Shown piece after piece: positions 53,749 to 63,440 of a stretch of 64,000 nucleotides of DNA (the first letter of the stretch is position 1; every line of letters begins with the position of its first letter). The stretch is from Bacilli bacterium. GTDB taxonomy: Bacteria > Bacillota_I > Bacilli_A > RF39 > UBA660. The translations under genes were made by a program, and so were the position numbers. The stretch is taken from positions 1 to 64,000 of the forward strand of contig CAAGPL010000009.1 in NCBI GenBank assembly GCA_900771805.1, in the 5' to 3' direction. The notes beneath the pieces are model-generated. The model was not told the origin of the DNA, ran no database searches, and saw nothing but the letters and a program-made list of their open reading frames with translations.

Positions 53749-54108
53749 ATGAAAAAGTTAAATAATAAAGGTGTTACTTTAGCAGAATTAATAGTTAGTT
53801 TTGCATTAGTTTCAGTTTCAGTTATATATTTTTATCAAACAATATATACTGTTAAAAAATTATATAAAGAATCAAGTAATAGAACAAGTTTTTTAGTAAA
53901 AGAATCATATTCTTATAGAATAATAGATGAAATTGTAAAAGGAAAAAATGATTGTAACTTTATTAAAGCTGGAATAAATAATTATTCTTCAAAAGATGAA
54001 TTTTTTAAAGTAGAAGATATTTCTTGCAGCATAAATAATAATGATATTTCTTATGTTAAGTTTAAAATAGAAGGTAAGGAAGAAAAATATTATTTTTATA
54101 AAAATTAA
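53749..54108 (+). CDS. Type IV prepilin-like protein 2
   Basis: 119 residues. MKKLNNKG|VTLAELIVSFALVSVSVIYF is a textbook prepilin N-terminus (glutamate at +5). A short soluble domain with two cysteines (DCNFIKAG, SCSI) follows. Fifteen bp after prepilin 1, same operon. Closest in length to ComGC/ComGD-type pseudopilins. Confidence 0.82.
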   Translation: MKKLNNKGVTLAELIVSFALVSVSVIYFYQTIYTVKKLYKESSNRTSFLVKESYSYRIIDEIVKGKNDCNFIKAGINNYSSKDEFFKVEDISCSINNNDISYVKFKIEGKEEKYYFYKN

Positions 54109-54110
54109 AA

Positions 54111-54980
54111 TTAAAATAATCTAAATATAAAGTATTTAAAATACTTTATATTTTTATTTGTAATCATTGATATAGTTTGAAACCAAATACATAATCCTCC
54201 AAATGATAAAGATAAGTATGCTAATAATATCTTAAGAATAATATTAATATTAAGAGTTTTAATACTTAAAATTCCACTTGTCATCTCAAGTATTATATTT
54301 ATAAAAACCTTTAATGTATTATTTAAATTAAATATTTCTTTAATTAAAATTATTAAAATATTAAAAAGTATTACTATACCAAGTATAACTAATAAATTTA
54401 TCATGCTTTCTTTTATTATACTTACAAAAATATCTTTAAAATTAACTTTTTCTTTTATTACGTTACTTTCTAAGTAAGGATTAAAGTTATTTCTTAATAA
54501 AAATGCTTTAATTAAATTAGATAGATATAACATAAGAAGAATAATAATTCCAATTTTATAGCTGTTAAAAATATATATTCCAACACCACCTATTACAAAT
54601 AAAGGATTAATAAAATGTGTGCAGCAAAGTAAATTTAAAGCTTCGTTTTCACTTATTATACCTTTTTGTAAATAATTATTAATAAAGGTTGCATTAGATG
54701 GTGTACCACAAAATAAAGATGTAATAAATATACTAGTATCTATTTCATTAAATCTAAATAAACGTTTAAATAAATTTTGAAATGTAATTATTCTATATAT
54801 ACCTAATTTAACTAATAAAAGACCCATTACCATGGTAGGAAATAAACTTGGAAATATCTTTGTTAAAAACATATTTAAACTTGTTATAACGCTTTTTATT
54901 ACAATATCAGAATTAATTAATATTAAAAGTTCTATTAATAATAAAAAATAAATTAGTAAAATATCTTTTTTTGAAGTCAT
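54111..54980 (-). CDS. ylbJ: Sporulation integral membrane protein YlbJ
   Basis: 289 residues, hydrophobic along most of its length (about eight helices). FLTKIFPSLFPTMVMGLLLVKLG and SLFCGTPSNATFINNYLQKGIISENEALNLLCCTHFINPLFV are typical of YlbJ, a nucleoside-transporter-like (GATE) membrane protein needed for spore formation under sigma-E control in B. subtilis. Start at ATG 54978-54980 behind GGAGAGTGG (minus strand); the TTG at 54995 overlaps that site. Confidence 0.88.
   Translation of the reverse strand: MTSKKDILLIYFLLLIELLILINSDIVIKSVITSLNMFLTKIFPSLFPTMVMGLLLVKLGIYRIITFQNLFKRLFRFNEIDTSIFITSLFCGTPSNATFINNYLQKGIISENEALNLLCCTHFINPLFVIGGVGIYIFNSYKIGIIILLMLYLSNLIKAFLLRNNFNPYLESNVIKEKVNFKDIFVSIIKESMINLLVILGIVILFNILIILIKEIFNLNNTLKVFINIILEMTSGILSIKTLNINIILKILLAYLSLSFGGLCIWFQTISMITNKNIKYFKYFIFRLF
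54123..54155 (+). terminator. Terminator of the pilin operon inside the ylbJ 3' end
   Basis: 15-bp arms (54123-54137 with 54139-54153), near-perfect palindrome, with T run on the plus strand. The bases also encode the last residues of YlbJ on the other strand. Confidence 0.6.
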
Positions 54981-55038
54981 TTTTCCACTCTCCAATAAAT
55001 AAACTATTTATATAATCTATTAAAGAAGGGATATATTT

Positions 55039-55605
55039 ATGAAAGAGGAAAATGAGAAAATAATTATTTTTAAAAAAGATGTTCAAAACGAAATACTAGG
55101 AGAACTTTGCTATGTTAAATTTATAAATGATAATAAATCACATGCTATTTTTTATAAACCTTTAATAGCGCCAAAGTATTTTAAAGAATATATAAAACAA
55201 AATAAAATATATGAAGCATATTATATAACTTGTGATGATATATTAAAAAAATATATAGATTATGCATATACATTTACACCTTCATATGGTCTTTATTATG
55301 TAAATAAAGGAGTTGATATATCAAGTAAATTAATATTATTAGTAGATAGTGGTATGGAAATAATTCTTGATCTTCCAATTTATTCTTATGTTTTAAAAGA
55401 TGATAAATTTTATGTAAAAAAATTAAAGGAAAGGCCAATAAATAAAAAATATTGCTATGTATGTGATAGCTCGTTAGTTAATGAAGAGTTAAAAAAAATT
55501 ATGATTCCAGTATATGAAGCAGTACCTAATATATTATCTATTAATGAATATGATTTTAAGCATGATATAAAAACTAAGAAATATGAAACAAAAAAAATAA
55601 AATAA
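55039..55605 (+). CDS. Unknown protein
   Basis: 188 residues, soluble, mixed alpha/beta. Starts MKEENEKIIIFKKDVQNEILGELCYVKF; CYVCDSSLVNEELKKIM near residue 140 holds a CxxC pair. No family recognised. Ribosome binding site GAAGGG. Stands alone between ylbJ (divergent) and mutS. Confidence 0.75.
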   Translation: MKEENEKIIIFKKDVQNEILGELCYVKFINDNKSHAIFYKPLIAPKYFKEYIKQNKIYEAYYITCDDILKKYIDYAYTFTPSYGLYYVNKGVDISSKLILLVDSGMEIILDLPIYSYVLKDDKFYVKKLKERPINKKYCYVCDSSLVNEELKKIMIPVYEAVPNILSINEYDFKHDIKTKKYETKKIK

Positions 55606-55639
55606 TGTAAGTTAAATAGAAAACTTATAAAGATAAAGT

Positions 55640-55673
55640 CTATTACTTAATTTTAAAGTAATGGCTTTTTTTT
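55640..55673 (+). terminator. Terminator before mutS
   Basis: Stem CTATTACTT/AAGTAATGG with a T-G pair (55640-55648 and 55656-55664), T run after. Confidence 0.7.
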
Positions 55674-55709
55674 ATAATTTATTATATAATAACTACTAGG
55701 TGATTTAAT

Positions 55710-58265
55710 GTGACTAGAAGTGAAGTAGATAGAAAAAAAGTATCTCCAATGATGAGACAATATTTAGAAACTAAGGATAATTATGAGGATGTTATTCTTT
55801 TTTATAGAATTGGTGATTTTTATGAAATGTTCTTTGAAGATGCTATTAATGTATCACATGATTTAGAGCTTACCTTAACAGGTAAAAATGCTGGGTTAGA
55901 AGAAAAAATACCAATGTGCGGTGTTCCTCATCATGCAGCTAATATATACATTGATAAATTAATTGATAAGGGATACAAAGTTGCAATATGTGAGCAGGTA
56001 GAAGATCCTAAAGATGCTAAAGGAATAGTTAAAAGAGAAGTAATTAGAATAGTATCAAAAGGAACTGTTATGTCAGATGATATGTTAGATGCTAAAAACA
56101 ATAACTTTATTGGAGCATTAAAGGACTTAGGACACTGTTTTTCACTTTCTTATGCTGATTTATCTACGGGAGAATTTATAAGTGTATTAGTAGAATATGA
56201 AATAGAAAAAATAATAAATGAGATAGTAAATGATAATATAGCAGAGTTAATAATAAATGGTAATGTTGATTCTAGAATTATAAATGTTTTAAAAAATAAT
56301 TATTCTATTTCTATATCAAAAGAAGATTGTGATATAGAAATAAAAGAATATAAAGATTTATATAAAGATATTAAAGATGTTAGAATAATATCTTCAGTAT
56401 GTGTTTTATTAAATTATTTAACAAATACTCAAAAAAGAAGTATTGAGCATTTGCAAAACGTTAAAGTAAAAGATTATAAAACTTATTTAAAGATGGATAT
56501 TCATACAAAAAGAAATTTAGAATTAACAGAAAACTTAAGAACAAAAGAGCGAACATACTCACTTTTATGGTTACTTGATAAAACAAAGACAGCGATGGGA
56601 TCTAGAATGCTAAAGCAAATGATTGAAAACCCACTTATTGATAAAGAAGAAATAGAAAATAGATATGATATGGTATCTAAATTACTTGAAGAATTCTTAC
56701 TTAAAGATGAATTAAAAGAATTATTAAATGAAGTTTATGACCTTGAAAGATTAGCAGGAAGAGTATCATTTGGTAACGCTAATGCAAGAGATTTACTTCA
56801 GCTTAAAAGCTCTCTTAAAGTATTACCTAGAATAAAAGAAATTGTAAGTATTTTAGGTTTTAACTTAGTAATAGATGACTTAACCGATTTATATGAATTT
56901 TTAGATAAAAGTATTTATGAAAATCCTCCTATCACGTTAAAAGAAGGATACTTAATAAAGCCTGGTTACAATAAAGAATTAGATGATTTAAAACTTGCTA
57001 GAAAAGGTGGTAAGGACTTTATTGCACAACTAGAAGAAAAGGAAAAAGAAAGAACTGGAATTAAAAACTTAAGGGTAGGATATAATAGGGTCTTTGGTTA
57101 TTATATCGAGGTTTCTAAAGGAAATAGCCGCCAGGTTAAAGAAGAGTTTGGCTGGGAGAGAAAACAAACACTTGCTAATAACGAGAGATTTATAACTCCT
57201 GAATTAAAGGAAAAAGAACAACTTATTTTAGGTGCTGAAGAAAAAATAATAAACTTAGAATATGAACTTTTTACAAACATAAGATGCAAGGTAAAAGAAG
57301 TTATACCAACTATTCAGTTGACTGCTAAAATGGTAGCAAAATTAGATGTCATGCAATCTTTTGCAACCATATCTGAAGAAAATAACTATACAAGACCTAT
57401 TATTACTCTTGATAAAGAAGTTAAAATAATAGAAGGAAGACATCCGGTAGTTGAAAAGGTATTAAATAGTGAGTTTGTATCAAATGATATAATATTTACT
57501 AAAGATAAGTATGTAGAACTTATAACAGGGCCTAATATGGCTGGTAAATCAACTTATATGAGACAAATGGCAATGATTGTTATAATGGCTCAAATAGGAT
57601 GTTTTGTACCTGCTAGAAAGGCTTATTTACCGGTATTTGATAAGATATTTACTCGTATTGGAGCATCTGATGATTTAGTTAGTGGAGAATCTACTTTTAT
57701 GGTAGAGATGAAAGAGGCTAATCGTGCTATTTTAGATGCAACAGAGCATAGCCTAATTTTATTTGATGAGTTAGGACGTGGTACTGCAACTTATGATGGT
57801 ATTTCACTTGCACAAGCAATTATTGAATACATTCATGATAATATAAAAGCAATTACTTTTTTCTCAACTCATTATCATGAATTAACAACTCTTGAAGAAC
57901 ATAAAGCTCATATTAAAAACGTACATGTATCTGCACATGAAGAAAATGGTGTTATTACATTTTTGCATAAAGTAAAAGATGGAAGTGTAGATAAAAGTTA
58001 TGGAATTCATGTTGCAAAATTGGCACAATTACCAGATTCTTTAATTAAAAGAGCTGATGAAATACTAAATTCTTATGAACATAGGGAAAATAAAAAAGTT
58101 GGTTTAGTAAACCAAATTAGTATGAATTTTGATCAAACAGATAAAAAAGATTCAAAGTATGATATAATAAAAGAAAAATTAGATAAAATAAATCCACTTG
58201 AAGTATCTCCAATGGAAGCTTTAAATATTTTATATGATTTAAAAAAAGAAATAGATAAAAGGTAA
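55710..58265 (+). CDS. mutS: DNA mismatch repair protein MutS
   Basis: 851 residues. Mismatch-contact motif GDFYEMFFEDA, connector and lever domains, ATPase with TGPNMAGKSTYMRQMA (about 605) and DELGRGTATYDG, and a C-terminal helix-turn-helix (EVSPMEALNILYDLKKE). GTG start at 55710 behind AGGTGAT; the overlapping ATG at 55708 is out of frame. mutL is not adjacent, unlike in many Firmicutes. Confidence 0.97.
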   Translation: MTRSEVDRKKVSPMMRQYLETKDNYEDVILFYRIGDFYEMFFEDAINVSHDLELTLTGKNAGLEEKIPMCGVPHHAANIYIDKLIDKGYKVAICEQVEDPKDAKGIVKREVIRIVSKGTVMSDDMLDAKNNNFIGALKDLGHCFSLSYADLSTGEFISVLVEYEIEKIINEIVNDNIAELIINGNVDSRIINVLKNNYSISISKEDCDIEIKEYKDLYKDIKDVRIISSVCVLLNYLTNTQKRSIEHLQNVKVKDYKTYLKMDIHTKRNLELTENLRTKERTYSLLWLLDKTKTAMGSRMLKQMIENPLIDKEEIENRYDMVSKLLEEFLLKDELKELLNEVYDLERLAGRVSFGNANARDLLQLKSSLKVLPRIKEIVSILGFNLVIDDLTDLYEFLDKSIYENPPITLKEGYLIKPGYNKELDDLKLARKGGKDFIAQLEEKEKERTGIKNLRVGYNRVFGYYIEVSKGNSRQVKEEFGWERKQTLANNERFITPELKEKEQLILGAEEKIINLEYELFTNIRCKVKEVIPTIQLTAKMVAKLDVMQSFATISEENNYTRPIITLDKEVKIIEGRHPVVEKVLNSEFVSNDIIFTKDKYVELITGPNMAGKSTYMRQMAMIVIMAQIGCFVPARKAYLPVFDKIFTRIGASDDLVSGESTFMVEMKEANRAILDATEHSLILFDELGRGTATYDGISLAQAIIEYIHDNIKAITFFSTHYHELTTLEEHKAHIKNVHVSAHEENGVITFLHKVKDGSVDKSYGIHVAKLAQLPDSLIKRADEILNSYEHRENKKVGLVNQISMNFDQTDKKDSKYDIIKEKLDKINPLEVSPMEALNILYDLKKEIDKR

Positions 58266-58282
58266 GGCAAAGGTGATTAAAA

Positions 58283-59152
58283 TTGAATGAAGAAAGAAAA
58301 GATATAAAAATTCCTATTAAATCAATAATAGAAGATGCTCTTTTAAAAAATGGTTCTAAATATGATGAAGATGAATTTAACTTACTTAGAAAGTATTTTA
58401 TAGCATGTTTAAATTTAGGTTTTTTAACTCCTAATGATTTAATTTTAATGGTTAATAAATTTGTATCTAAAATAAAGTTTATTGTACTAAATTATAATAA
58501 TATTAATAAAATGGATTATTATATGATAAATGAAAGTGTCCTTTATATATCAGGAGCTTTAAAAGATAATAATTTTGCATTTTATCAAATAACATTTTAT
58601 AAGGCAGTAACTGAAGTTATTTTTAATGCTAATGATAATCATATTGCAATTTCAAATGCAATATGTGAAATTACTGCAGAAAAAATCTATAATATGGATA
58701 CTAATTCATCTAGGATTATAATGCCTAATAAAACAGAAGAACAAATAGGTAAAGATAAAATTGAAATAAGAGCAGGTTATATTAACTATAATTTAATAAT
58801 TTCTCTTTTAAAACAACTTTTTATTTCAAAGAATATAAATGAAAATATTTTAATTAAAGATATGTTTTTTAATTCATATGAAAATGTTTTAAATAGTAAT
58901 TTTAAAGATGAAAATGATGAATTATTATTAAACGTACTAGATAAGTTATGTATAATGTATATAAAAAGAAAAATTATGAAAAAAGAAGATCCTAATGAAA
59001 AAAACTTACTAGATAAATACCAAATTATCGTAAGTGATATGTTTAAAACTATAGATCAAAATTATTTTGCATTTTTAGCATTAGTTACATCTGATGAATT
59101 AAGGCAAAAATGCATGTTAAAAATGGAAAAAATGGGTGATAATAATGAATAG
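58283..59152 (+). CDS. Unknown protein between mutS and nusB
   Basis: 289 residues, soluble, mostly helical. Starts MNEERKDIKIPIKSIIEDALLKNG; middle FYQITFYKAVTEVIFNANDNHIAISNAICEITAEKIYN; no clear motif or family. TTG start behind AAAGGTGAT. Overlaps nusB by 8 bp, so it is made with it. Confidence 0.75.
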   Translation: MNEERKDIKIPIKSIIEDALLKNGSKYDEDEFNLLRKYFIACLNLGFLTPNDLILMVNKFVSKIKFIVLNYNNINKMDYYMINESVLYISGALKDNNFAFYQITFYKAVTEVIFNANDNHIAISNAICEITAEKIYNMDTNSSRIIMPNKTEEQIGKDKIEIRAGYINYNLIISLLKQLFISKNINENILIKDMFFNSYENVLNSNFKDENDELLLNVLDKLCIMYIKRKIMKKEDPNEKNLLDKYQIIVSDMFKTIDQNYFAFLALVTSDELRQKCMLKMEKMGDNNE

Positions 59153-59543
59153 AAGTGAAGCTAGAGTACTTATAATGACAATTTTGTATCAAATATTTAT
59201 GTATGAAAGGTCAAATATAAAGTATGAAAAAGAAGAAGTTATAAAAGAAAATACACCAGTTGATAATTTATTTGTAAGAGAAATAGTTAATGGTGTTTTA
59301 GATAAAAAAGATGAATTATATAAAAAGGCAGATGAAAATTTAAAAGACTGGAAGATGACTCGCTTAGGTTTAACGGATCAAGCAATATTATGTATAGGTT
59401 TATATGAATTACTTTATACTGATACTCCAGATGTAGTAGCTATTAACGAAGCTGTTGAACTTGCAAAAAAATATTCTGATGACAAAGTTAAAAATATGAT
59501 TAATAAGGTTTTAGATAACGTATATAGAGAAAAGATAAATTAA
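59145..59543 (+). CDS. nusB: Transcription antitermination factor NusB
   Basis: 132 residues. All-helical NusB: SEARVLIMTILYQIFMYE, NVFVREIVNGVLDK-type helix, and DVVAINEAVELAKKYSDDKVKNMINKVLDNV at the end. Helps rRNA antitermination. Start at ATG 59145 behind GGGTGAT; GTG at 59136 is in the site. Confidence 0.95.
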   Translation: MNRSEARVLIMTILYQIFMYERSNIKYEKEEVIKENTPVDNLFVREIVNGVLDKKDELYKKADENLKDWKMTRLGLTDQAILCIGLYELLYTDTPDVVAINEAVELAKKYSDDKVKNMINKVLDNVYREKIN

Positions 59544-59553
59544 TTATAAAGTT

Positions 59554-59586
59554 AAAAGGAATAAGTTTTACTTATTCCTTTTTTAA
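59554..59586. terminator. Bidirectional terminator after nusB
   Basis: Perfect 12-bp stem (59554-59565 with 59571-59582), 5-base loop, A run before and T run after. Confidence 0.88.
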
Positions 59587-60351
59587 TATATCTAAAACAT
59601 GTGATGATGCTCCTAATAATTCTTTCATTTCACAAGTTTTAAGATGATAATTCAAATAAATATTAAAAGTTTCATCATCCATTTTATTAATTACCTGTCT
59701 TATATAGTCTGATGGACCGTCTTGAGAGATTATTTTAACTCTTTTAAGTTTTGCTTTGCACTTTAAATAATTTATATCTTTTATTCTAACCATACTATAT
59801 AAATCAGTTTCTTTAGGGGTTATATGAAAGTTTTCATCTACATCATTATTTTTTATTGCAGATATTATGTTATTATCCATAAATCCATGCTTTATAATGG
59901 CATATTCATTCATATAATAGCTTATTAAAATAAATCCACCTTCTTTTACAATTCTTTTAGCTTCCATTAAAGCTTTTAATTTATATTCCATACTAATTAA
60001 ATGATATAAAGGTCCAAAAAGTAGTACCATATCAAAAGAATTATCTTTAAATTTAGATAAATCTAAAGCATTACCTTGGTATGCTTTAACGCTTTTATTC
60101 TTTCTTTTTAAAGTCATTAAATTATGTTTTATAAGTTCAACTGCTGTAACATTATATCCTTTATCACTTAAATAAATAGAGTATTTACCGCATCCTGCTC
60201 CTACATCTATTATTTTTGGATTATCTATTTTTTTTAGTATTTCATCTATGTATTTTATAGTTGTATTAAACTCTACAATACCGTGTCTATGAGTTAGTCT
60301 TTTATCTTCATTAAACTTGTTATAATATGTAATTAAATTTTCTTCGTTCAT
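59572..60351 (-). CDS. SAM-dependent methyltransferase
   Basis: 259 residues, class I fold: IIDVGAGCGKYSIYLSDKGYNVTAVEL (SAM loop), GNALDLSKFKDNSFDMVLLFGPLYHL and AKRIVKEGGFILISYY. Similar to UbiE/Methyltransf_11-type enzymes; substrate unknown. The C-terminal cysteine- and leucine-rich end is short. AAAGGTGAT precedes the ATG on the minus strand. Confidence 0.85.
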   Translation of the reverse strand: MNEENLITYYNKFNEDKRLTHRHGIVEFNTTIKYIDEILKKIDNPKIIDVGAGCGKYSIYLSDKGYNVTAVELIKHNLMTLKRKNKSVKAYQGNALDLSKFKDNSFDMVLLFGPLYHLISMEYKLKALMEAKRIVKEGGFILISYYMNEYAIIKHGFMDNNIISAIKNNDVDENFHITPKETDLYSMVRIKDINYLKCKAKLKRVKIISQDGPSDYIRQVINKMDDETFNIYLNYHLKTCEMKELLGASSHVLDILKKE

Positions 60352-60412
60352 TTTATCACCTTTTATATAATAACTAAATTGTCACTATTAATCAACATTT
60401 GATTATTTTTGT

Positions 60413-60441
60413 TTGATTATAGATAAGATAAATGATATAAT
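60413..60441 (+). promoter_or_regulatory. Sigma-A promoter of the surface/capsule gene run
   Basis: TTGATT (60413-60418), 17-bp spacer, TATAAT (60436-60441). Confidence 0.75.
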
Positions 60442-60457
60442 ACTAACAGGTGATAAA

Positions 60458-61312
60458 ATGAAAAAGAGTATTTTATTTTTAAGTGTTGTAGTAGTTTCTT
60501 TATTTATGTCTTTTACACATGTTAAAGCATTAAATAAAATATATTTTGAAAGTGATAATTTAAAAATTGCACCTTCTAATACTAAAGAAGTAGACGTATA
60601 TATAGAAAGTGATAATGATTTTTCAAACGTAAAATTAAATTTTATAACGACATCAAATTATATTAATTTTTATAGTATTGAATATAATGACATATTTACT
60701 AGAACAGTTGAAGCTAATTTAACTAATTTAACTTCTAAAACTAAGATGAAATCAGGTACTAAAATTGCTACTGTTAAATTAAAAGCATCAGATAGTGCAG
60801 CAATAGGCACTACTGGATATATAAGAGTAATTAATGCATCAGTAGATGATGTTAAAGTGCAAAACACATCATTATTAGTAAGTGTAAGTGATGATGATAA
60901 ATCTTCTAATAATAATTTAAAGGCAATTACTTCTAATTTGATTTCTATAGATTTTAATAAGGATATTACAGAATATACTTATACAATTGATAATGATATT
61001 AAAAAGCTTGATTTAAAAGCATTACCAGAAGATTCATCAGCTAAAATAGATATATCTGATCAAACATTAAAAACTGGTGAAAATAAAATTAAAATAACAG
61101 TTACAGCTGAAAATAATGAAAAGAAAATATATACTATAACTGTTAATAAAAAAGCAGAAGAAAAAACTATTAATAGGACAAATAAGAAAAATAATAATAG
61201 TGATAATAAAATGGCCAAACCTAATAAGAGTGGATTTTTAATATTACTTGTTTTACTTATTACTGTTTTATTCTTTGATTTAGTTTGGATTAAAAATAGA
61301 AAGAATAAATAA
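60458..61312 (+). CDS. Anchored surface protein with cohesin-like and cadherin-like beta-sandwich domains
   Basis: 284 residues. Signal peptide (about 1-24, MKKSILFLSVVVVSLFMSF), a cohesin-like domain (about 28-150, with GTKIATVKLKASDSAAIGTTGYIRV), a cadherin-like beta-sandwich domain (about 160-245, LISIDFNKDITEYTYTIDND to KIYTITVNK), an Asn/Lys linker and a C-terminal transmembrane helix (about 260-278) with basic tail. Start at ATG 60458 behind CAGGTGAT; the longer reading starts in the promoter. Binding partner unknown. Confidence 0.8.
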   Translation: MKKSILFLSVVVVSLFMSFTHVKALNKIYFESDNLKIAPSNTKEVDVYIESDNDFSNVKLNFITTSNYINFYSIEYNDIFTRTVEANLTNLTSKTKMKSGTKIATVKLKASDSAAIGTTGYIRVINASVDDVKVQNTSLLVSVSDDDKSSNNNLKAITSNLISIDFNKDITEYTYTIDNDIKKLDLKALPEDSSAKIDISDQTLKTGENKIKITVTAENNEKKIYTITVNKKAEEKTINRTNKKNNNSDNKMAKPNKSGFLILLVLLITVLFFDLVWIKNRKNK

Positions 61313-61329
61313 AAAAGAAGGTGTTTAAT

Positions 61330-62757
61330 TTGAAAATATTAAATATAATTTTTTCGGTTTTATTAGTACTTATATATTCATATTTTTCATATTTACTATT
61401 TGATATAGGGCTTTTATCTGGAAAATATGGAATTATATTATTTATTATTTTAACAATTATAATTTTACTTATTATAATTGGAATTATAAAGGGTAAAAAA
61501 ATTTGTAAGATAATTTCTTATATTTTCTATGTTATATTTTTACTTATCTTTATAGTAGGAATTTATTATTTAAACACTACAATAGCTTTTATTGATAGTT
61601 TTGGTAAAAAAGATAAAACTGATTATGACAATTACTATGTAGTTGTTTTAAAAAATAGTAGATATTTAAAGTTAAAAGATTTAAATAATAAAAAAATTGG
61701 TATGTGTAAAACCTTAGATAGTAATGTTTTAAAAAATATTAAAATTAGTTTTGATAGCAAAGAATATGAAGAATGTGAAAGTTTAAAAGAAGCTTTTTAT
61801 GAGAAGAAAGTAGATGCATTAATATTAAGTGATGTAGATGAGTTTTTACTTAGTAATATTGATTCTTTATTTGAAGAAAATGTAAGAGTTATACATACTA
61901 TTAAAATTAAAAAATTAACTAATGATGAAGAAAAAGAGACAATAGATGTTTCAAAAACTCCATTTACGGTATTTATAAGTGGAATTGATACATATGGTGC
62001 TATATCAAAAGTAAGTCGCAGTGATGTTAATATTATAGCAACTGTAAATCCAATATCAAATGAAGTATTACTTACTACAATTCCAAGGGATTATTATGTA
62101 CAATTAGATGGAACAACAGGTTATAATGGAACAACAGGTTATAAAGATAAACTTACTCATGCTGGAATTTATGGTATTGATAAGTCTATTAAAACAATTG
62201 AAAATTTACTTGATACAAAAATTAATTACTACGTAAGAGTTAATTTTGATTCTGTTGTAAAATTAGTAGATGAAATTGGTGGTGTAAACATTTACTCAGA
62301 TAGAAATTTAAAGTTTTGTGATATAAAACAAGGCTATAATTATTTAGATGGTAAGTGTGCTCTTAGATTTGCAAGAGAAAGACATTCATATGAAACAGGA
62401 GATAGACATAGAGGTGAAAACCAAGAAGAAGTTATAAGAGCAATAATTGAAAAAGTATCTAAATCAAATACTATTTTAACAAAATATAATACAATTCTTA
62501 CTAACTTACAAAATAGTTTTGAGTCTAATGTTTCACCAAAAACAATTAAAGATTATATTAAAATGCAAATTAAAGACATGCCAAGTTGGAATGTTAAAAA
62601 TCTTAATTTAAATGGATATGATTCTCATAATTATACATATTCATATAAGGGTAGTAAGCTTTATGTTATGGAACCAGATTATAATACTGTAAATAAAGCA
62701 AAAGAAATAATTAATGGAATGCTAAATAAAAAAACGTTTAGTGAACTTGGAATATAA
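61330..62757 (+). CDS. LytR-CpsA-Psr (LCP) family protein
   Basis: 475 residues. Two to three N-terminal helices (about 1-95), an extra soluble domain (about 100-205, from YYVVVLKNSRYLKLKDLNNKK to IKIKKLTND) and the LCP domain (about 215-460), which includes SRSDVNIIATV, TTIPRDYYVQL, LTHAGIYG and RFARERHSYETGDRHRGENQEEV. LCP enzymes move glycopolymers from lipid carriers to peptidoglycan. TTG start at 61330 behind AAGAAGGTG. Head of the capsule genes that follow. Confidence 0.9.
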   Translation: MKILNIIFSVLLVLIYSYFSYLLFDIGLLSGKYGIILFIILTIIILLIIIGIIKGKKICKIISYIFYVIFLLIFIVGIYYLNTTIAFIDSFGKKDKTDYDNYYVVVLKNSRYLKLKDLNNKKIGMCKTLDSNVLKNIKISFDSKEYEECESLKEAFYEKKVDALILSDVDEFLLSNIDSLFEENVRVIHTIKIKKLTNDEEKETIDVSKTPFTVFISGIDTYGAISKVSRSDVNIIATVNPISNEVLLTTIPRDYYVQLDGTTGYNGTTGYKDKLTHAGIYGIDKSIKTIENLLDTKINYYVRVNFDSVVKLVDEIGGVNIYSDRNLKFCDIKQGYNYLDGKCALRFARERHSYETGDRHRGENQEEVIRAIIEKVSKSNTILTKYNTILTNLQNSFESNVSPKTIKDYIKMQIKDMPSWNVKNLNLNGYDSHNYTYSYKGSKLYVMEPDYNTVNKAKEIINGMLNKKTFSELGI

Positions 62758-62769
62758 AGGAGAATATTA

Positions 62770-63438
62770 ATGGAAACAATAGATTTAAAAGATATGTTTT
62801 CTTATTTTAAGTCAAAAATAAGTATTATAGTATTATTTATAGTAGTAGTTGGTATTATGGGCTGTTTATATGGTTTATTTATTCAAAAACCAGTTTATAA
62901 ATCATCTACTTCTATAGTTTTAATAAGTGAAAGTCAAACAGGTGCAACACTTACATATAATGATGTTTCATTAAATCAAAATTTAGTTAGTACTTATTCT
63001 GAAATAATAAAATCAAGAAGAGTGTTAAATCAAGTTATTGATAACTTATCTTTAGATTATAGTTATTCTAACTTATCTAATAATGTTGAGGTATCTTCTG
63101 TTACAGGAACTCAAATAATTAAAATATCAGTATCTGATAGAAATAATAAAACTGCTATGAAAATAGCAGATGAAATAGCAAAAGTATTTGCAAAAGAAAT
63201 ACCTGAATTATATAACATTTCTAACGTAAATATACTTGATTATGCTGAAGCAGCATCTAATGCTTATAACGTTAACTTTATAAAACAAAGTATAATTTAC
63301 TTACTTGTTGGTTTGGTATTAGGTCTTGGAATAACATTTGTTATGTATTATTTTGATAGATCTGTTAAAAATATAAGTCAAGTAGAAGAGAAAATAAAAT
63401 TACCGGTACTTGCAACGGTAAGGGAATATAGGGGGTAA
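62770..63438 (+). CDS. Wzz/CpsC-like polysaccharide chain-length regulator
   Basis: 222 residues. Two transmembrane helices (about 18-38 and 172-195) flank an outer domain (VYKSSTSIVLISESQ to NVNILDYAEAA), typical of the Wzz/CpsC/YwqC group. It has no kinase domain of its own; the next gene supplies it. Start at ATG 62770 behind AAAGGAGAA. Confidence 0.92.
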   Translation: METIDLKDMFSYFKSKISIIVLFIVVVGIMGCLYGLFIQKPVYKSSTSIVLISESQTGATLTYNDVSLNQNLVSTYSEIIKSRRVLNQVIDNLSLDYSYSNLSNNVEVSSVTGTQIIKISVSDRNNKTAMKIADEIAKVFAKEIPELYNISNVNILDYAEAASNAYNVNFIKQSIIYLLVGLVLGLGITFVMYYFDRSVKNISQVEEKIKLPVLATVREYRG

Positions 63439-63440
63439 TT

